In this document: piece by piece, positions 6,217-12,721 of the stretch | Position numbering within the stretch: position 1 is the first letter of the stretch | Layout of the letters: each line of letters opens with the position of its first letter | Notes under the pieces: model-generated | Database searches by the model: none | Told to the model about the DNA's origin: nothing | The model's input: only the letters and a program-made list of their open reading frames with translations | NCBI GenBank assembly: GCA_030430725.1 | Contig: JAUIKP010000033.1 | Span: 1 to 13,364 of the forward strand | Source of the DNA: Nitrospiria bacterium | GTDB lineage: Bacteria > Nitrospirota > Nitrospiria > Nitrospirales > UBA8639 | Length of the DNA: 13,364 nt | Reading direction: 5' to 3' | Made by a program: the position numbers and the translations under genes

Positions 6217-6268
6217 GGATTTACCCCGAGTTTGTGTACTTGGTTTGGATGCCCTTACTACCCTTACC
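6212..6268 (+). repeat. Inverted repeat with a duplicated 3' arm between porB and porG
   Basis: GGTAAGG (6212-6218) includes the porB stop codon and is complementary to CCTTACC (6262-6268). A second partial copy of the 3' arm, CCCTTAC (6253-6259), lies just before it, so two alternative stems are possible. The structure lies in the 81-base gap, the longest in the operon, shortly upstream of the porG ribosome binding site GGAGG (6287-6291). Confidence 0.4.
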
Positions 6269-6297
6269 GTGACAAGGTATGAAAATGGAGGTTGAAA

Positions 6298-7020
6298 ATG
6301 GCTATTCGTTATAACATTCGTATGGCAGGAGTTGGTGGTCAGGGCGTGGTGACTGCATCCCACATCTTTAGTACAGCGGTCATTAATGCTGGAGGGGAAA
6401 GCACAATCGTTCCGTTTTATGGGTCTGAAAAGCGAATGGCTCCTGTGGAAAGTTATGTGCGGGTCTCGAATGAGCCAATATATGAAATTGGAGAAATTAC
6501 CTTCCCCCACATTCTCATGGTCTTTCATCCACAGTGCATCACTCATGGAAAGAGTTACACGAATCCTTTTTATTATGGGTTAAAAAAGGAGGGCGTCGTT
6601 CTTATCAATAGCAATACACCGATGAATCTTGATCCGGATCAAACGGCGGAATTGAAAGACCTCAATGCGAAAATATATTACATTCCAGCCACCCAGATGT
6701 CGTTAGATGTAGCGGGAATTGATTTAGCCACCAATATGGCGATGGTTGGGGCGATCGGGGCCATTACGGGGCTTTCAAACTTAGAGGCCACGGGTACAGC
6801 GGTGAAAGATCGATTTCTCGGAAAAGGATTTGTGGTGTCAGGTGGAACTGCTGCATTGGACAGTGTGGTGGAAAGAAAGTTTAAAAAGAAAGCGGAGCTT
6901 ATTGAGAAAAATTTGGCAGTAGTGAAAGCGGCGTGGGATTACGCAATTGAGCATGGATGGTCTGCAGGAGGTTCCTCAATGGCCGACCAAACAGCTGCTG
7001 CAGCGAAGACTTCGGTCTAA
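6298..7020 (+). CDS. porG: 2-oxoacid:ferredoxin oxidoreductase, gamma subunit
   Basis: This 240-residue subunit carries the glycine-rich GVGGQGV motif (11-17) that opens the catalytic-gamma domain of this family, and the Y-G-S-E-K-R segment (41-46) in place of the common SYGPExRGG. In related enzymes this domain supports CoA binding and complex assembly. The C-terminal 45 residues form a charged helix plus an Ala/Ser-rich tail. ATG 6298 is chosen because GGAGG (6287-6291) lies 6 bases upstream; the in-frame TTG two codons earlier would directly abut the ribosome binding site. It follows porB by 81 bases and precedes porD by 29. Its length fits a stand-alone gamma subunit, so this enzyme is of the split multi-subunit type and not the single-chain or two-subunit type. 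Confidence 0.9.
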   Translation: MAIRYNIRMAGVGGQGVVTASHIFSTAVINAGGESTIVPFYGSEKRMAPVESYVRVSNEPIYEIGEITFPHILMVFHPQCITHGKSYTNPFYYGLKKEGVVLINSNTPMNLDPDQTAELKDLNAKIYYIPATQMSLDVAGIDLATNMAMVGAIGAITGLSNLEATGTAVKDRFLGKGFVVSGGTAALDSVVERKFKKKAELIEKNLAVVKAAWDYAIEHGWSAGGSSMADQTAAAAKTSV

Positions 7021-7049
7021 TAAAACGAGAGAATTGAAAGGGGAGAGCG

Positions 7050-7373
7050 ATGTATCTTGTTGCGAATATAGATATAGATATTTGTGCTGCAACCAGCTGT
7101 AAGTTGTGTACCCAATATTGTCCAGAAGCCAATACGATTCAGTATGATACGGAGGCGGGAAAGGACAGGGGGTTAAAGTACGGATCGGCTTATGTAGCCG
7201 TAGATCGTTGTAAGGGTTGCGCACAATGCGTTTGGGTATGTGATAACATGGCCAAGCATCATGCTATTAAAATGGAAATGATCGATCAAATCGGAGATGC
7301 GGCACTCACTGAAAATATTTCCTACTTGGAAAAAAATACCAAAGCGGTCCTTGCTAGTCCGCTTAAGGGATAA
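7050..7373 (+). CDS. porD: 2-oxoacid:ferredoxin oxidoreductase, delta (2x[4Fe-4S]) subunit
   Basis: This 107-residue ferredoxin-like subunit relays electrons from the TPP site to external ferredoxin. Eight cysteines fall in two groups: C12, C17, C20, C24 and C54, C57, C60, C64. The second group is a normal CxxCxxCxxxC. The first is CxxxxCxxCxxxC, with four residues instead of two between its first pair. C24 is followed by Pro as usual, whereas C64 is followed by Asp. An insertion of about 25 residues separates the groups, and a helical tail of about 35 residues follows. AAGGGGAG (7038-7045) ends 4 bases before the ATG. The gene lies between porG (29 bases) and porE (56 bases), consistent with one transcript. 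Confidence 0.88.
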   Translation: MYLVANIDIDICAATSCKLCTQYCPEANTIQYDTEAGKDRGLKYGSAYVAVDRCKGCAQCVWVCDNMAKHHAIKMEMIDQIGDAALTENISYLEKNTKAVLASPLKG

Positions 7374-7429
7374 TATAACAAAACCTTTTCATTCTCCAGT
7401 CATTTCATACTCATCAATCGGAGTCCAAC

Positions 7430-8191
7430 GTGGAATTTACGAAAGAGTTAGAAGAAGCAATCGTGGCTCCAGGGCCACAAGGTTTCCATCCTCCATCAGC
7501 TGCAGAGCTAGGTGTCCTGCCGCCAGACTCAGGAATGGGCCTCAAATTTGGGCATATTGTTGAGGAAGAACGGGCTATGGAAGCTATGGCGCATTCGATG
7601 TTCACAAGGAAAAATGCCACCATATTCCCTGGGCCGATGGTTTTATGGGCTTGGAACGACCATGCTGCTGATAAGGCGAAGGCGGTCTTGGAGTTAGCGG
7701 CCCAAATTCCTGATGTATTAATAATTCCAATGCCAGACTACAGACCTAAGTATCCAAAGGTTGAGCCAGAAGAAGTCATTAACCCTAATCATCCCAATCT
7801 CACGATTTGGGGGAATAAGATTGAAGCCTGTATTTTTATTGGTGTGCACTGTCACTATGCCAACTTGACTCTCAAGATGATTCGAGCCGGAACCAACTGC
7901 TGGACTTCTGCTATTTGCGCGGAACAAGGACATGAGGATGCCATGTTCACCGTTCGAGATTCTGATGCGGCAAAGATCCGAAGGGCCGCAGCGGTCTTTA
8001 AGAGGGTGAGGGAAGAAATGGGGATTAAATTGCCAGAAGATAGCAATAATGTTCGTTTTACTGGATTGCAATCCAAAGTTCATGGTGGCAAAACACACAC
8101 CAATCCTTTGGATTTCAGTATTGAAAGCCCCGTTGATGGACATGCAGCACAGTTTGGCCATAAAGCTGAGAATATGCAAAGAGAAGCGTGA
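7430..8191 (+). CDS. porE: Fifth oxidoreductase subunit, CODH/ACS epsilon-like
   Basis: This 253-residue soluble protein sits between delta and alpha, where reductive-TCA bacteria with five-subunit 2-oxoacid oxidoreductases carry their extra subunit. From memory, such proteins are placed in the CO dehydrogenase beta / acetyl-CoA synthase epsilon family; I could not run a profile search. Visible features are a Pro-rich N-terminus, a GPMVLWAWNDHAADKAKAV segment (68-86) ahead of a hydrophobic strand (DVLIIPMPDY, 95-104), a second core strand IFIGVHCHYANL (135-146), and four cysteines at 134, 141, 157 and 163 that do not form a classic cluster motif. The start is GTG 7430 with CGGAG (7419-7423) 6 bases upstream. 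Its biochemical role is not established; assembly, CoA or nucleotide binding, or electron transfer are possibilities. Confidence 0.8.
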   Translation: MEFTKELEEAIVAPGPQGFHPPSAAELGVLPPDSGMGLKFGHIVEEERAMEAMAHSMFTRKNATIFPGPMVLWAWNDHAADKAKAVLELAAQIPDVLIIPMPDYRPKYPKVEPEEVINPNHPNLTIWGNKIEACIFIGVHCHYANLTLKMIRAGTNCWTSAICAEQGHEDAMFTVRDSDAAKIRRAAAVFKRVREEMGIKLPEDSNNVRFTGLQSKVHGGKTHTNPLDFSIESPVDGHAAQFGHKAENMQREA

Positions 8192-8235
8192 GTGTATTGT
8201 ATGATATTTTACTTAAGAAATAAGGGGGTAAAACT

Positions 8236-9588
8236 ATGAGCGAAGCCCTTGAATCAGAAGTTAAAACAAATCCCCAAGGTGATCCAATTACCAGTGCCCC
8301 AGTAGCACCATCCGTTGATTCCGAAAAGGGAAGAAAAGATCCTCATGGAGATGCCAAGCGCCAGCGGGAAGTTTCTGCTGAATATATGTTTTTTGAGGCT
8401 CCTCGTGAACGGGAATTCATTACTGGGAGTGAATGTGCCAAAGAGGCGGTGAGGCGATCAAATGTAGATATGTCCGTGGCCTATCCCATTACCCCACAAA
8501 GTGAAACGTTACAATTAATCGGAGTCTTGTATGGGGAAGGATATGTGAAGGAGTTTTACCGGGGGGAGGAAGAATATGGCGTTATGTCAGCAATTGCTGG
8601 CGCCTCCCGCGCAGGTGTTCGAGCTTTTACAGCCACAGCTGGTCCTGGAACATTGCGAGGCCTTGAGCCCATCGTCTCGTGGGCTGGTCACCGCCTTCCC
8701 GCCGTTTGCATGTTTACCTGCAGGGTCGTCAATGCTCCATTGGCTATCCAACCCGACAATGTTGAAATTGCCTATCTTTTGAACAGCGGAATGTTGGTCT
8801 TTCACGCAGAAAATCAACAGGACCTTTTCGATTTTATTATGAAGGGTTTTATTATCAGCGAAAAAAATGATGTGACCCTTCCAGTAGGGGTCTGTTGTGA
8901 TGGCTTTTTTGTGACTCATGCTCGAGGATATTGTGCAATGCAGGATCGTGGGCTCAAGCTCCCAGCTCGAGATCCTTACAGAGGGTCGGTCCCGGTTTTA
9001 GATGCGGAGAACCCGCCAGCACGATTGTCACGTGATGCTCCAGTTCAAAAGTCTAATTTTATGGCCTACAACATTCACGCGGTGTGGCAGCAGGAAGTAT
9101 GGGCTGGGGTGGAACGTTCACGGAAATATATTAATCATTATATGGATGGATTGTTAGAAGCTCAGGATGTGGAGGACGCAGATGTTCTTCTTATTGCTTC
9201 GGGAAGTGCTGCGGCACAGTCCCGCGAAGCGGTCCGCCAATGTAAAGAAAAAGGTATTAAGGCAGGATTAATTAAAATTCGTTCCTTGCGACCTTTCCCA
9301 ACAAACGAACTAAGGGAGTTATGTGGCAAGGCCAAGCTTATTGTTATTCCCGAGTTTAATTATGTCGGATGGTTGGCCAAAGATGTGGCTACGGCAATTT
9401 ATGGGTTTTCCAACGCAAAAATTGTGGCCGGTCCACATGTCTACGGAGGGATGTCCATGCCGGTTGAGATGATAACTGATGAGGTTGAATGTGGGTTAAC
9501 CGGGAAAAAGTCGAACACGGTTCCAGAATCTCATATTATGGGGACAGTGGATCCAGCAGCGGTTGCTCAATTTATGAAAAGCATTTAG
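8236..9588 (+). CDS. porA: 2-oxoacid:ferredoxin oxidoreductase, alpha subunit
   Basis: The 450-residue alpha subunit contains the pyrimidine-binding domain (about 60-260) and the following domain III (about 310-450). Key features are YPITPQSET (83-91), the E-E-E cluster (111-113) that should supply the glutamate activating TPP, R163 in TCRVVNAPLA (161-170), which lines up with the substrate-binding arginine of pyruvate oxidoreductases, and the IRSLRPFP segment (348-355). The R-x-x-x-A-P-L pattern looks more like PorA than the RGGPSTG of KorA, which leans towards a pyruvate-type ancestor without proving the substrate. About 55 N-terminal residues rich in Pro, Ser and charged residues precede the domain and look disordered. 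GGGGG (8224-8228) lies 7 bases before the ATG. It is the last gene of the operon and is followed by a strong terminator. Confidence 0.9.
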   Translation: MSEALESEVKTNPQGDPITSAPVAPSVDSEKGRKDPHGDAKRQREVSAEYMFFEAPREREFITGSECAKEAVRRSNVDMSVAYPITPQSETLQLIGVLYGEGYVKEFYRGEEEYGVMSAIAGASRAGVRAFTATAGPGTLRGLEPIVSWAGHRLPAVCMFTCRVVNAPLAIQPDNVEIAYLLNSGMLVFHAENQQDLFDFIMKGFIISEKNDVTLPVGVCCDGFFVTHARGYCAMQDRGLKLPARDPYRGSVPVLDAENPPARLSRDAPVQKSNFMAYNIHAVWQQEVWAGVERSRKYINHYMDGLLEAQDVEDADVLLIASGSAAAQSREAVRQCKEKGIKAGLIKIRSLRPFPTNELRELCGKAKLIVIPEFNYVGWLAKDVATAIYGFSNAKIVAGPHVYGGMSMPVEMITDEVECGLTGKKSNTVPESHIMGTVDPAAVAQFMKSI

Positions 9589-9618
9589 GGTTGGCAATAT
9601 AGCAAAGATGGGGAGACC

Positions 9619-9657
9619 AAAGCCCGTCCCAAGGATAATTGGGGCGGGCTTTTCTTT
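9619..9657 (+). terminator. Intrinsic terminator of the oxidoreductase operon
   Basis: A 13-base-pair stem (9619-9631 with 9640-9652, one T-G pair) has an 8-base loop and GC-rich centre and is followed by TCTTT. An outer GCAAAG (9602-9607)/CTTTGC (9654-9659) can pair as well. It begins 30 bases after the porA stop and is the clearest terminator in the window. Confidence 0.85.
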
Positions 9658-9684
9658 GCCATTAGGAAAATTTAAGGATAGATA
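9656..9684 (+). promoter_or_regulatory. Weak candidate promoter for surE
   Basis: TTGCCA (9656-9661, 5 of 6 to the -35) is followed after 17 bases by TAGATA (9679-9684, 3 of 6 to the -10). A promoter is expected between the strong terminator and surE, which is the main support. Confidence 0.2.
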
Positions 9685-9691
9685 AATGGAA

Positions 9692-9713
9692 AGTCTGTCG
9701 GTTAGGACAGGCT
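9692..9713 (+). other. Leader hairpin upstream of surE
   Basis: AGTCTGTC (9692-9699) pairs over 8 positions with GACAGGCT (9706-9713), with one T-G pair and the loop GGTTAG. It lies 22 bases before the surE ATG, and no T-tract follows. It may be a 5' UTR element. Confidence 0.35.
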
Positions 9714-9735
9714 CCTGATAAATTAATGGGTTTAA

Positions 9736-10572
9736 ATGCTTGTTTCTCCTTCCAGGCCTATCATTCTTATTACGAATGATGACGGAATAAATGCTATTGG
9801 TATCAAAGTGTTAGCTGAGGCATTGCGCCCGTTAGGGGAAATTTGGGTTGTGGCTCCAGAGAAAACCCAAAATGCGGTTGGACGGTCGATGACATTGCAT
9901 AAACCATTGAGATTGCGTTCTCTGAAAAAACGATGGTATGCCGTTAATGGGACCCCAGCGGATTGCGTGACACTAGCTGTGTGTCATCTTTTAACGGCCC
10001 GCCTGCCAAAATTGGTGGTATCAGGTATCAATAATGGATGGAATTTGGGTGATGACGTGACTAATTCCGGGACGGTTGCCGGTGCCATTGAAGGTATGCT
10101 TCATGGTATCCCTTCTATTGCCATTTCCCTGGAAGGCTTACCAAAATGCAACTATGCTGTCGCAGGCCATTTTGCCTATTTGGTTGCAAAACGGGTAATA
10201 GAATGCGGTCTTCCTGAAGAAACCATACTAAACATGAATATTCCGAGTGGTCGATTGGAGCAGATTGCCGGCATCCGAATGACTTGTTTAAGCCAGCGAC
10301 GTTATCTCAATCCCGTGGTCGAAAAGACAGATCCTAGGGGGAATCGATACTTTTGGATAGCAGGACAACGAGAATCATGGGCCAGAGGGAATCATTCTGA
10401 TCATGAGGCCGTTTCCAATCAAATGGTTTCAATTTCTCCCCTTCATTTGGATCTGACCGATTATTCTGCGATGCAGGCGCTTAAGGATTGGGAGAAGGCG
10501 CTGTTTCCCTCAAAACAATCCTTGCGAAAACCAATTAAGGTTTCTGGGAGAGGTAAACGATCTCCAATATAA
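9736..10572 (+). CDS. surE: SurE-type 5'/3'-nucleotidase
   Basis: SurE hydrolyses nucleoside monophosphates and short polyphosphates in the cytoplasm using a divalent metal. The family signature is clear: ITNDDGI (12-18) with D15 and D16, VVAPEK (38-43), NGTPADCV (71-78), SGINNGWNLGDDV (96-108) with N99, and NSGTVAGAIEG (110-120). The 278-residue length is slightly above the usual 250-265 because of a basic C-terminal tail. At the position of the fourth metal ligand, Ser39 in Thermotoga SurE as I recall it, this protein has N46 (KTQNAVGRS). The ATG at 9736 gives a short N-terminal lead before the first strand; no good Shine-Dalgarno precedes it. The gene starts a new unit after the operon terminator, followed after 49 bases by a YqaA-like gene. 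Confidence 0.92.
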   Translation: MLVSPSRPIILITNDDGINAIGIKVLAEALRPLGEIWVVAPEKTQNAVGRSMTLHKPLRLRSLKKRWYAVNGTPADCVTLAVCHLLTARLPKLVVSGINNGWNLGDDVTNSGTVAGAIEGMLHGIPSIAISLEGLPKCNYAVAGHFAYLVAKRVIECGLPEETILNMNIPSGRLEQIAGIRMTCLSQRRYLNPVVEKTDPRGNRYFWIAGQRESWARGNHSDHEAVSNQMVSISPLHLDLTDYSAMQALKDWEKALFPSKQSLRKPIKVSGRGKRSPI

Positions 10573-10621
10573 CTAAAATGTCTATGAGGAACTGAGCTCC
10601 AGCCATTTCAATTAAAAAAGT

Positions 10622-11233
10622 ATGGAAATTGGTAAACAATTATATGAGTGGATGTTATCGTGGTCTGACTCTCCCTATGGAGTTCCTGCTCTATTCTGTC
10701 TCGCTTTCGCCGAATCTTCATTTTTCCCACTGCCTCCTGATGTGTTAGTCATTGCGCTTACTCTTGGCAATCCAAGTTTGGGCTGGTGGTATGCAACGGT
10801 TGCGACAATGGGGTCTGTGCTTGGAGGAGCTTTTGGTTATGGAATCGGATGGTTTGGGGGGCGGCCTCTTTTGCTTAAATTTTTGGGTCAAGCCAAAATG
10901 GATTTGGTGCATCAGTATTTTCAACGTTATGAAGCCTGGGCTATTCTCATCGCAGGCTTCACCCCCGTTCCTTACAAAATTTTTACCATTGGAGCAGGTG
11001 CGTTTTACGTGAACTTTCAAACATTTATGGTGGCCTCACTTATCAGTCGGGGGGGACGATTTTTTCTTGTTGCAGGTGCCATCCAATTCCTGGGCCCATG
11101 GGTCAAAGAACTCATAGAGAAGTATTTCAACTTATTTTCCATCATCTTTGTGGTGATGCTGGTTCTTGGATTTTGGCTGGTCCAACATCATGGGAAAAAA
11201 ATCACACATCCCACACCCACTCGAGAACAGTAA
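10622..11233 (+). CDS. YqaA/DedA-type (VTT domain) membrane protein
   Basis: This 203-residue integral membrane protein has the VTT/SNARE-associated fold of the DedA superfamily, closest in look to YqaA. A re-entrant or transmembrane segment at about 20-50 includes ESSFFPLPPDVLVI (31-44), a Gly-rich helix follows (GGAFGYGIGWFGG, 68-80), then FTPVPYKIFTIGAGAF (113-128), SRGGRFF (142-148), and a final hydrophobic helix (about 171-187). DedA-superfamily proteins have been linked to lipid flipping (undecaprenyl phosphate or phospholipids); the YqaA branch is uncharacterised as far as I know. The ATG at 10622 is not preceded by a recognisable Shine-Dalgarno. Its stop is 3 bases from the cysS ATG, so the two are likely cotranscribed. 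Confidence 0.85.
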   Translation: MEIGKQLYEWMLSWSDSPYGVPALFCLAFAESSFFPLPPDVLVIALTLGNPSLGWWYATVATMGSVLGGAFGYGIGWFGGRPLLLKFLGQAKMDLVHQYFQRYEAWAILIAGFTPVPYKIFTIGAGAFYVNFQTFMVASLISRGGRFFLVAGAIQFLGPWVKELIEKYFNLFSIIFVVMLVLGFWLVQHHGKKITHPTPTREQ

Positions 11234-11236
11234 GTC

Positions 11237-12721
11237 ATGCCTCTCACCCTGTATAACTCCCGAACAAAAAAGAAAGAACTGTTTCTCCCGCTGACGCCGA
11301 AACAGGTTAAGATGTATGTTTGTGGGGTCACGGTATACGATGATTGTCATCTTGGACATGCCAGGAGTGCGTTAGTTTTCGATACCATCAGGCGATATTT
11401 GGAATACAGCGGGTACCAGGTAACCTATGTCAGAAATTTTACCGATGTGGACGATAAAATTCTCCAACGAGCTCAAAAAGAAGGTATTCCCTGGACTCAG
11501 GTGACGGAAAAATATATCGAGGCCTTTTATCGCGACATGGGGCGATTGGGAATTATTCCCCCTACAATAGAGCCGCGGGCGACTCATCATATTCAGGATA
11601 TTGTGGACATGATTGCCGGATTAGTTGAGAAGGGCGTTGCCTATGAGGTGGAAGGTGACGTGTATTTTGAAGTCAGAAAGTTCAGTCAGTATGGTCAATT
11701 ATCCGGTAGAAATCTGGAAGAATTATTAGCCGGGGCTCGCGTTGAAGTCGACCACCGGAAAAAAGATCCCATGGATTTTGCTCTCTGGAAATCAGCAAAG
11801 CCGGAAGAGCCAGGCTGGGAGAGCCCTTGGGGTAAAGGTCGACCGGGTTGGCATATCGAATGCTCGGCCATGTCGATCAAACACTTGGGTCCAACATTTG
11901 ATATCCATGGAGGAGGGAAGGATCTTATTTTCCCGCATCACGAAAATGAAGTGGCTCAGTCCTGTGCCTACACGGGAAAAGAGTTTGCCCGGTATTGGAT
12001 TCACAACGGGTTTGTGACGATTGATCAAGAGAAAATGTCCAAGTCATTGGGAAATTTTTTTACGATTCGAGAAATCTTTGAAAAGTCATCGTATTCAGAA
12101 ATTGTAACTGGGGAATGTCTTCGATATTACCTTCTCTCCACGCATTACCGGAGCGATATCAATTTTTCGAATCAGTCGATTGCCGAGGCTAAAGCCGCAT
12201 TAGATAATTTTTATGGATTATTGCAACGGCTGGAGGAACCTAGTTCTAAGTCGGAAATTGGGGGTGACAAGGATTGGGAAACTCTGTGCAAAGACTTTAC
12301 AGAAAAGTTCACTTGGGCCATGGATGATGATTTTAATACTCCCAAGGCCCTGGCGGCATTTAATGAATTTCGAGGCACTATTAATAAATTGCTTGGCAAG
12401 GGACTATCTGAAAAATCGCGGGAAACCATCCTGAAAACCCTTAAAGCCTATGGGAAAACTCTGGGTTTATTTCAAATGACAGTGAGTAAATGGAATTCAA
12501 TTGTAGTCAGGCTGGGAATGGCTAAATCTGAAGAGAGCGGTCTTCCAATTAAGGGCATTGTTGGACCAACTAATAAATGGATTGAAGAACAAATACAAAT
12601 CAGGAATGAAGCACGTGAGAAAAAAAACTTTTCCACAGCTGATCGTGTACGGAATGAATTAGCTGACCAAGGCATTATCCTAGAAGATCGACCCGATGGC
12701 ACCACACGATGGAAACGATGA
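11237..12721 (+). CDS. cysS: Cysteinyl-tRNA synthetase
   Basis: This 494-residue class I aminoacyl-tRNA synthetase charges tRNA-Cys in the cytoplasm. The HIGH motif appears as HLGH (38-41) and the second ATP motif as KMSKS (266-270). The zinc site that selects cysteine is intact: C29, C209, H234 and E238, at nearly the same numbers as in E. coli CysRS. WHIECSAMS (205-213), DIHGGGKDL (222-230) and the PHHENE motif (233-238) are all present. The C-terminal part contains the DALR-like helical region and the QIRNEAREKKNFSTADRVR-type segment that ends the family. It starts 3 bases after the YqaA-like gene, with GAGAACAG upstream as a poor ribosome binding site, and its last 26 bases overlap the methyltransferase gene. 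No irregularities are seen. Confidence 0.97.
   Translation: MPLTLYNSRTKKKELFLPLTPKQVKMYVCGVTVYDDCHLGHARSALVFDTIRRYLEYSGYQVTYVRNFTDVDDKILQRAQKEGIPWTQVTEKYIEAFYRDMGRLGIIPPTIEPRATHHIQDIVDMIAGLVEKGVAYEVEGDVYFEVRKFSQYGQLSGRNLEELLAGARVEVDHRKKDPMDFALWKSAKPEEPGWESPWGKGRPGWHIECSAMSIKHLGPTFDIHGGGKDLIFPHHENEVAQSCAYTGKEFARYWIHNGFVTIDQEKMSKSLGNFFTIREIFEKSSYSEIVTGECLRYYLLSTHYRSDINFSNQSIAEAKAALDNFYGLLQRLEEPSSKSEIGGDKDWETLCKDFTEKFTWAMDDDFNTPKALAAFNEFRGTINKLLGKGLSEKSRETILKTLKAYGKTLGLFQMTVSKWNSIVVRLGMAKSEESGLPIKGIVGPTNKWIEEQIQIRNEAREKKNFSTADRVRNELADQGIILEDRPDGTTRWKR

Noticed and set aside
7718..8179. Antisense open frame of 153 codons across porE
   Set aside because: No ribosome binding site or family features are seen, and the sense gene sits in an intact operon with good spacing.
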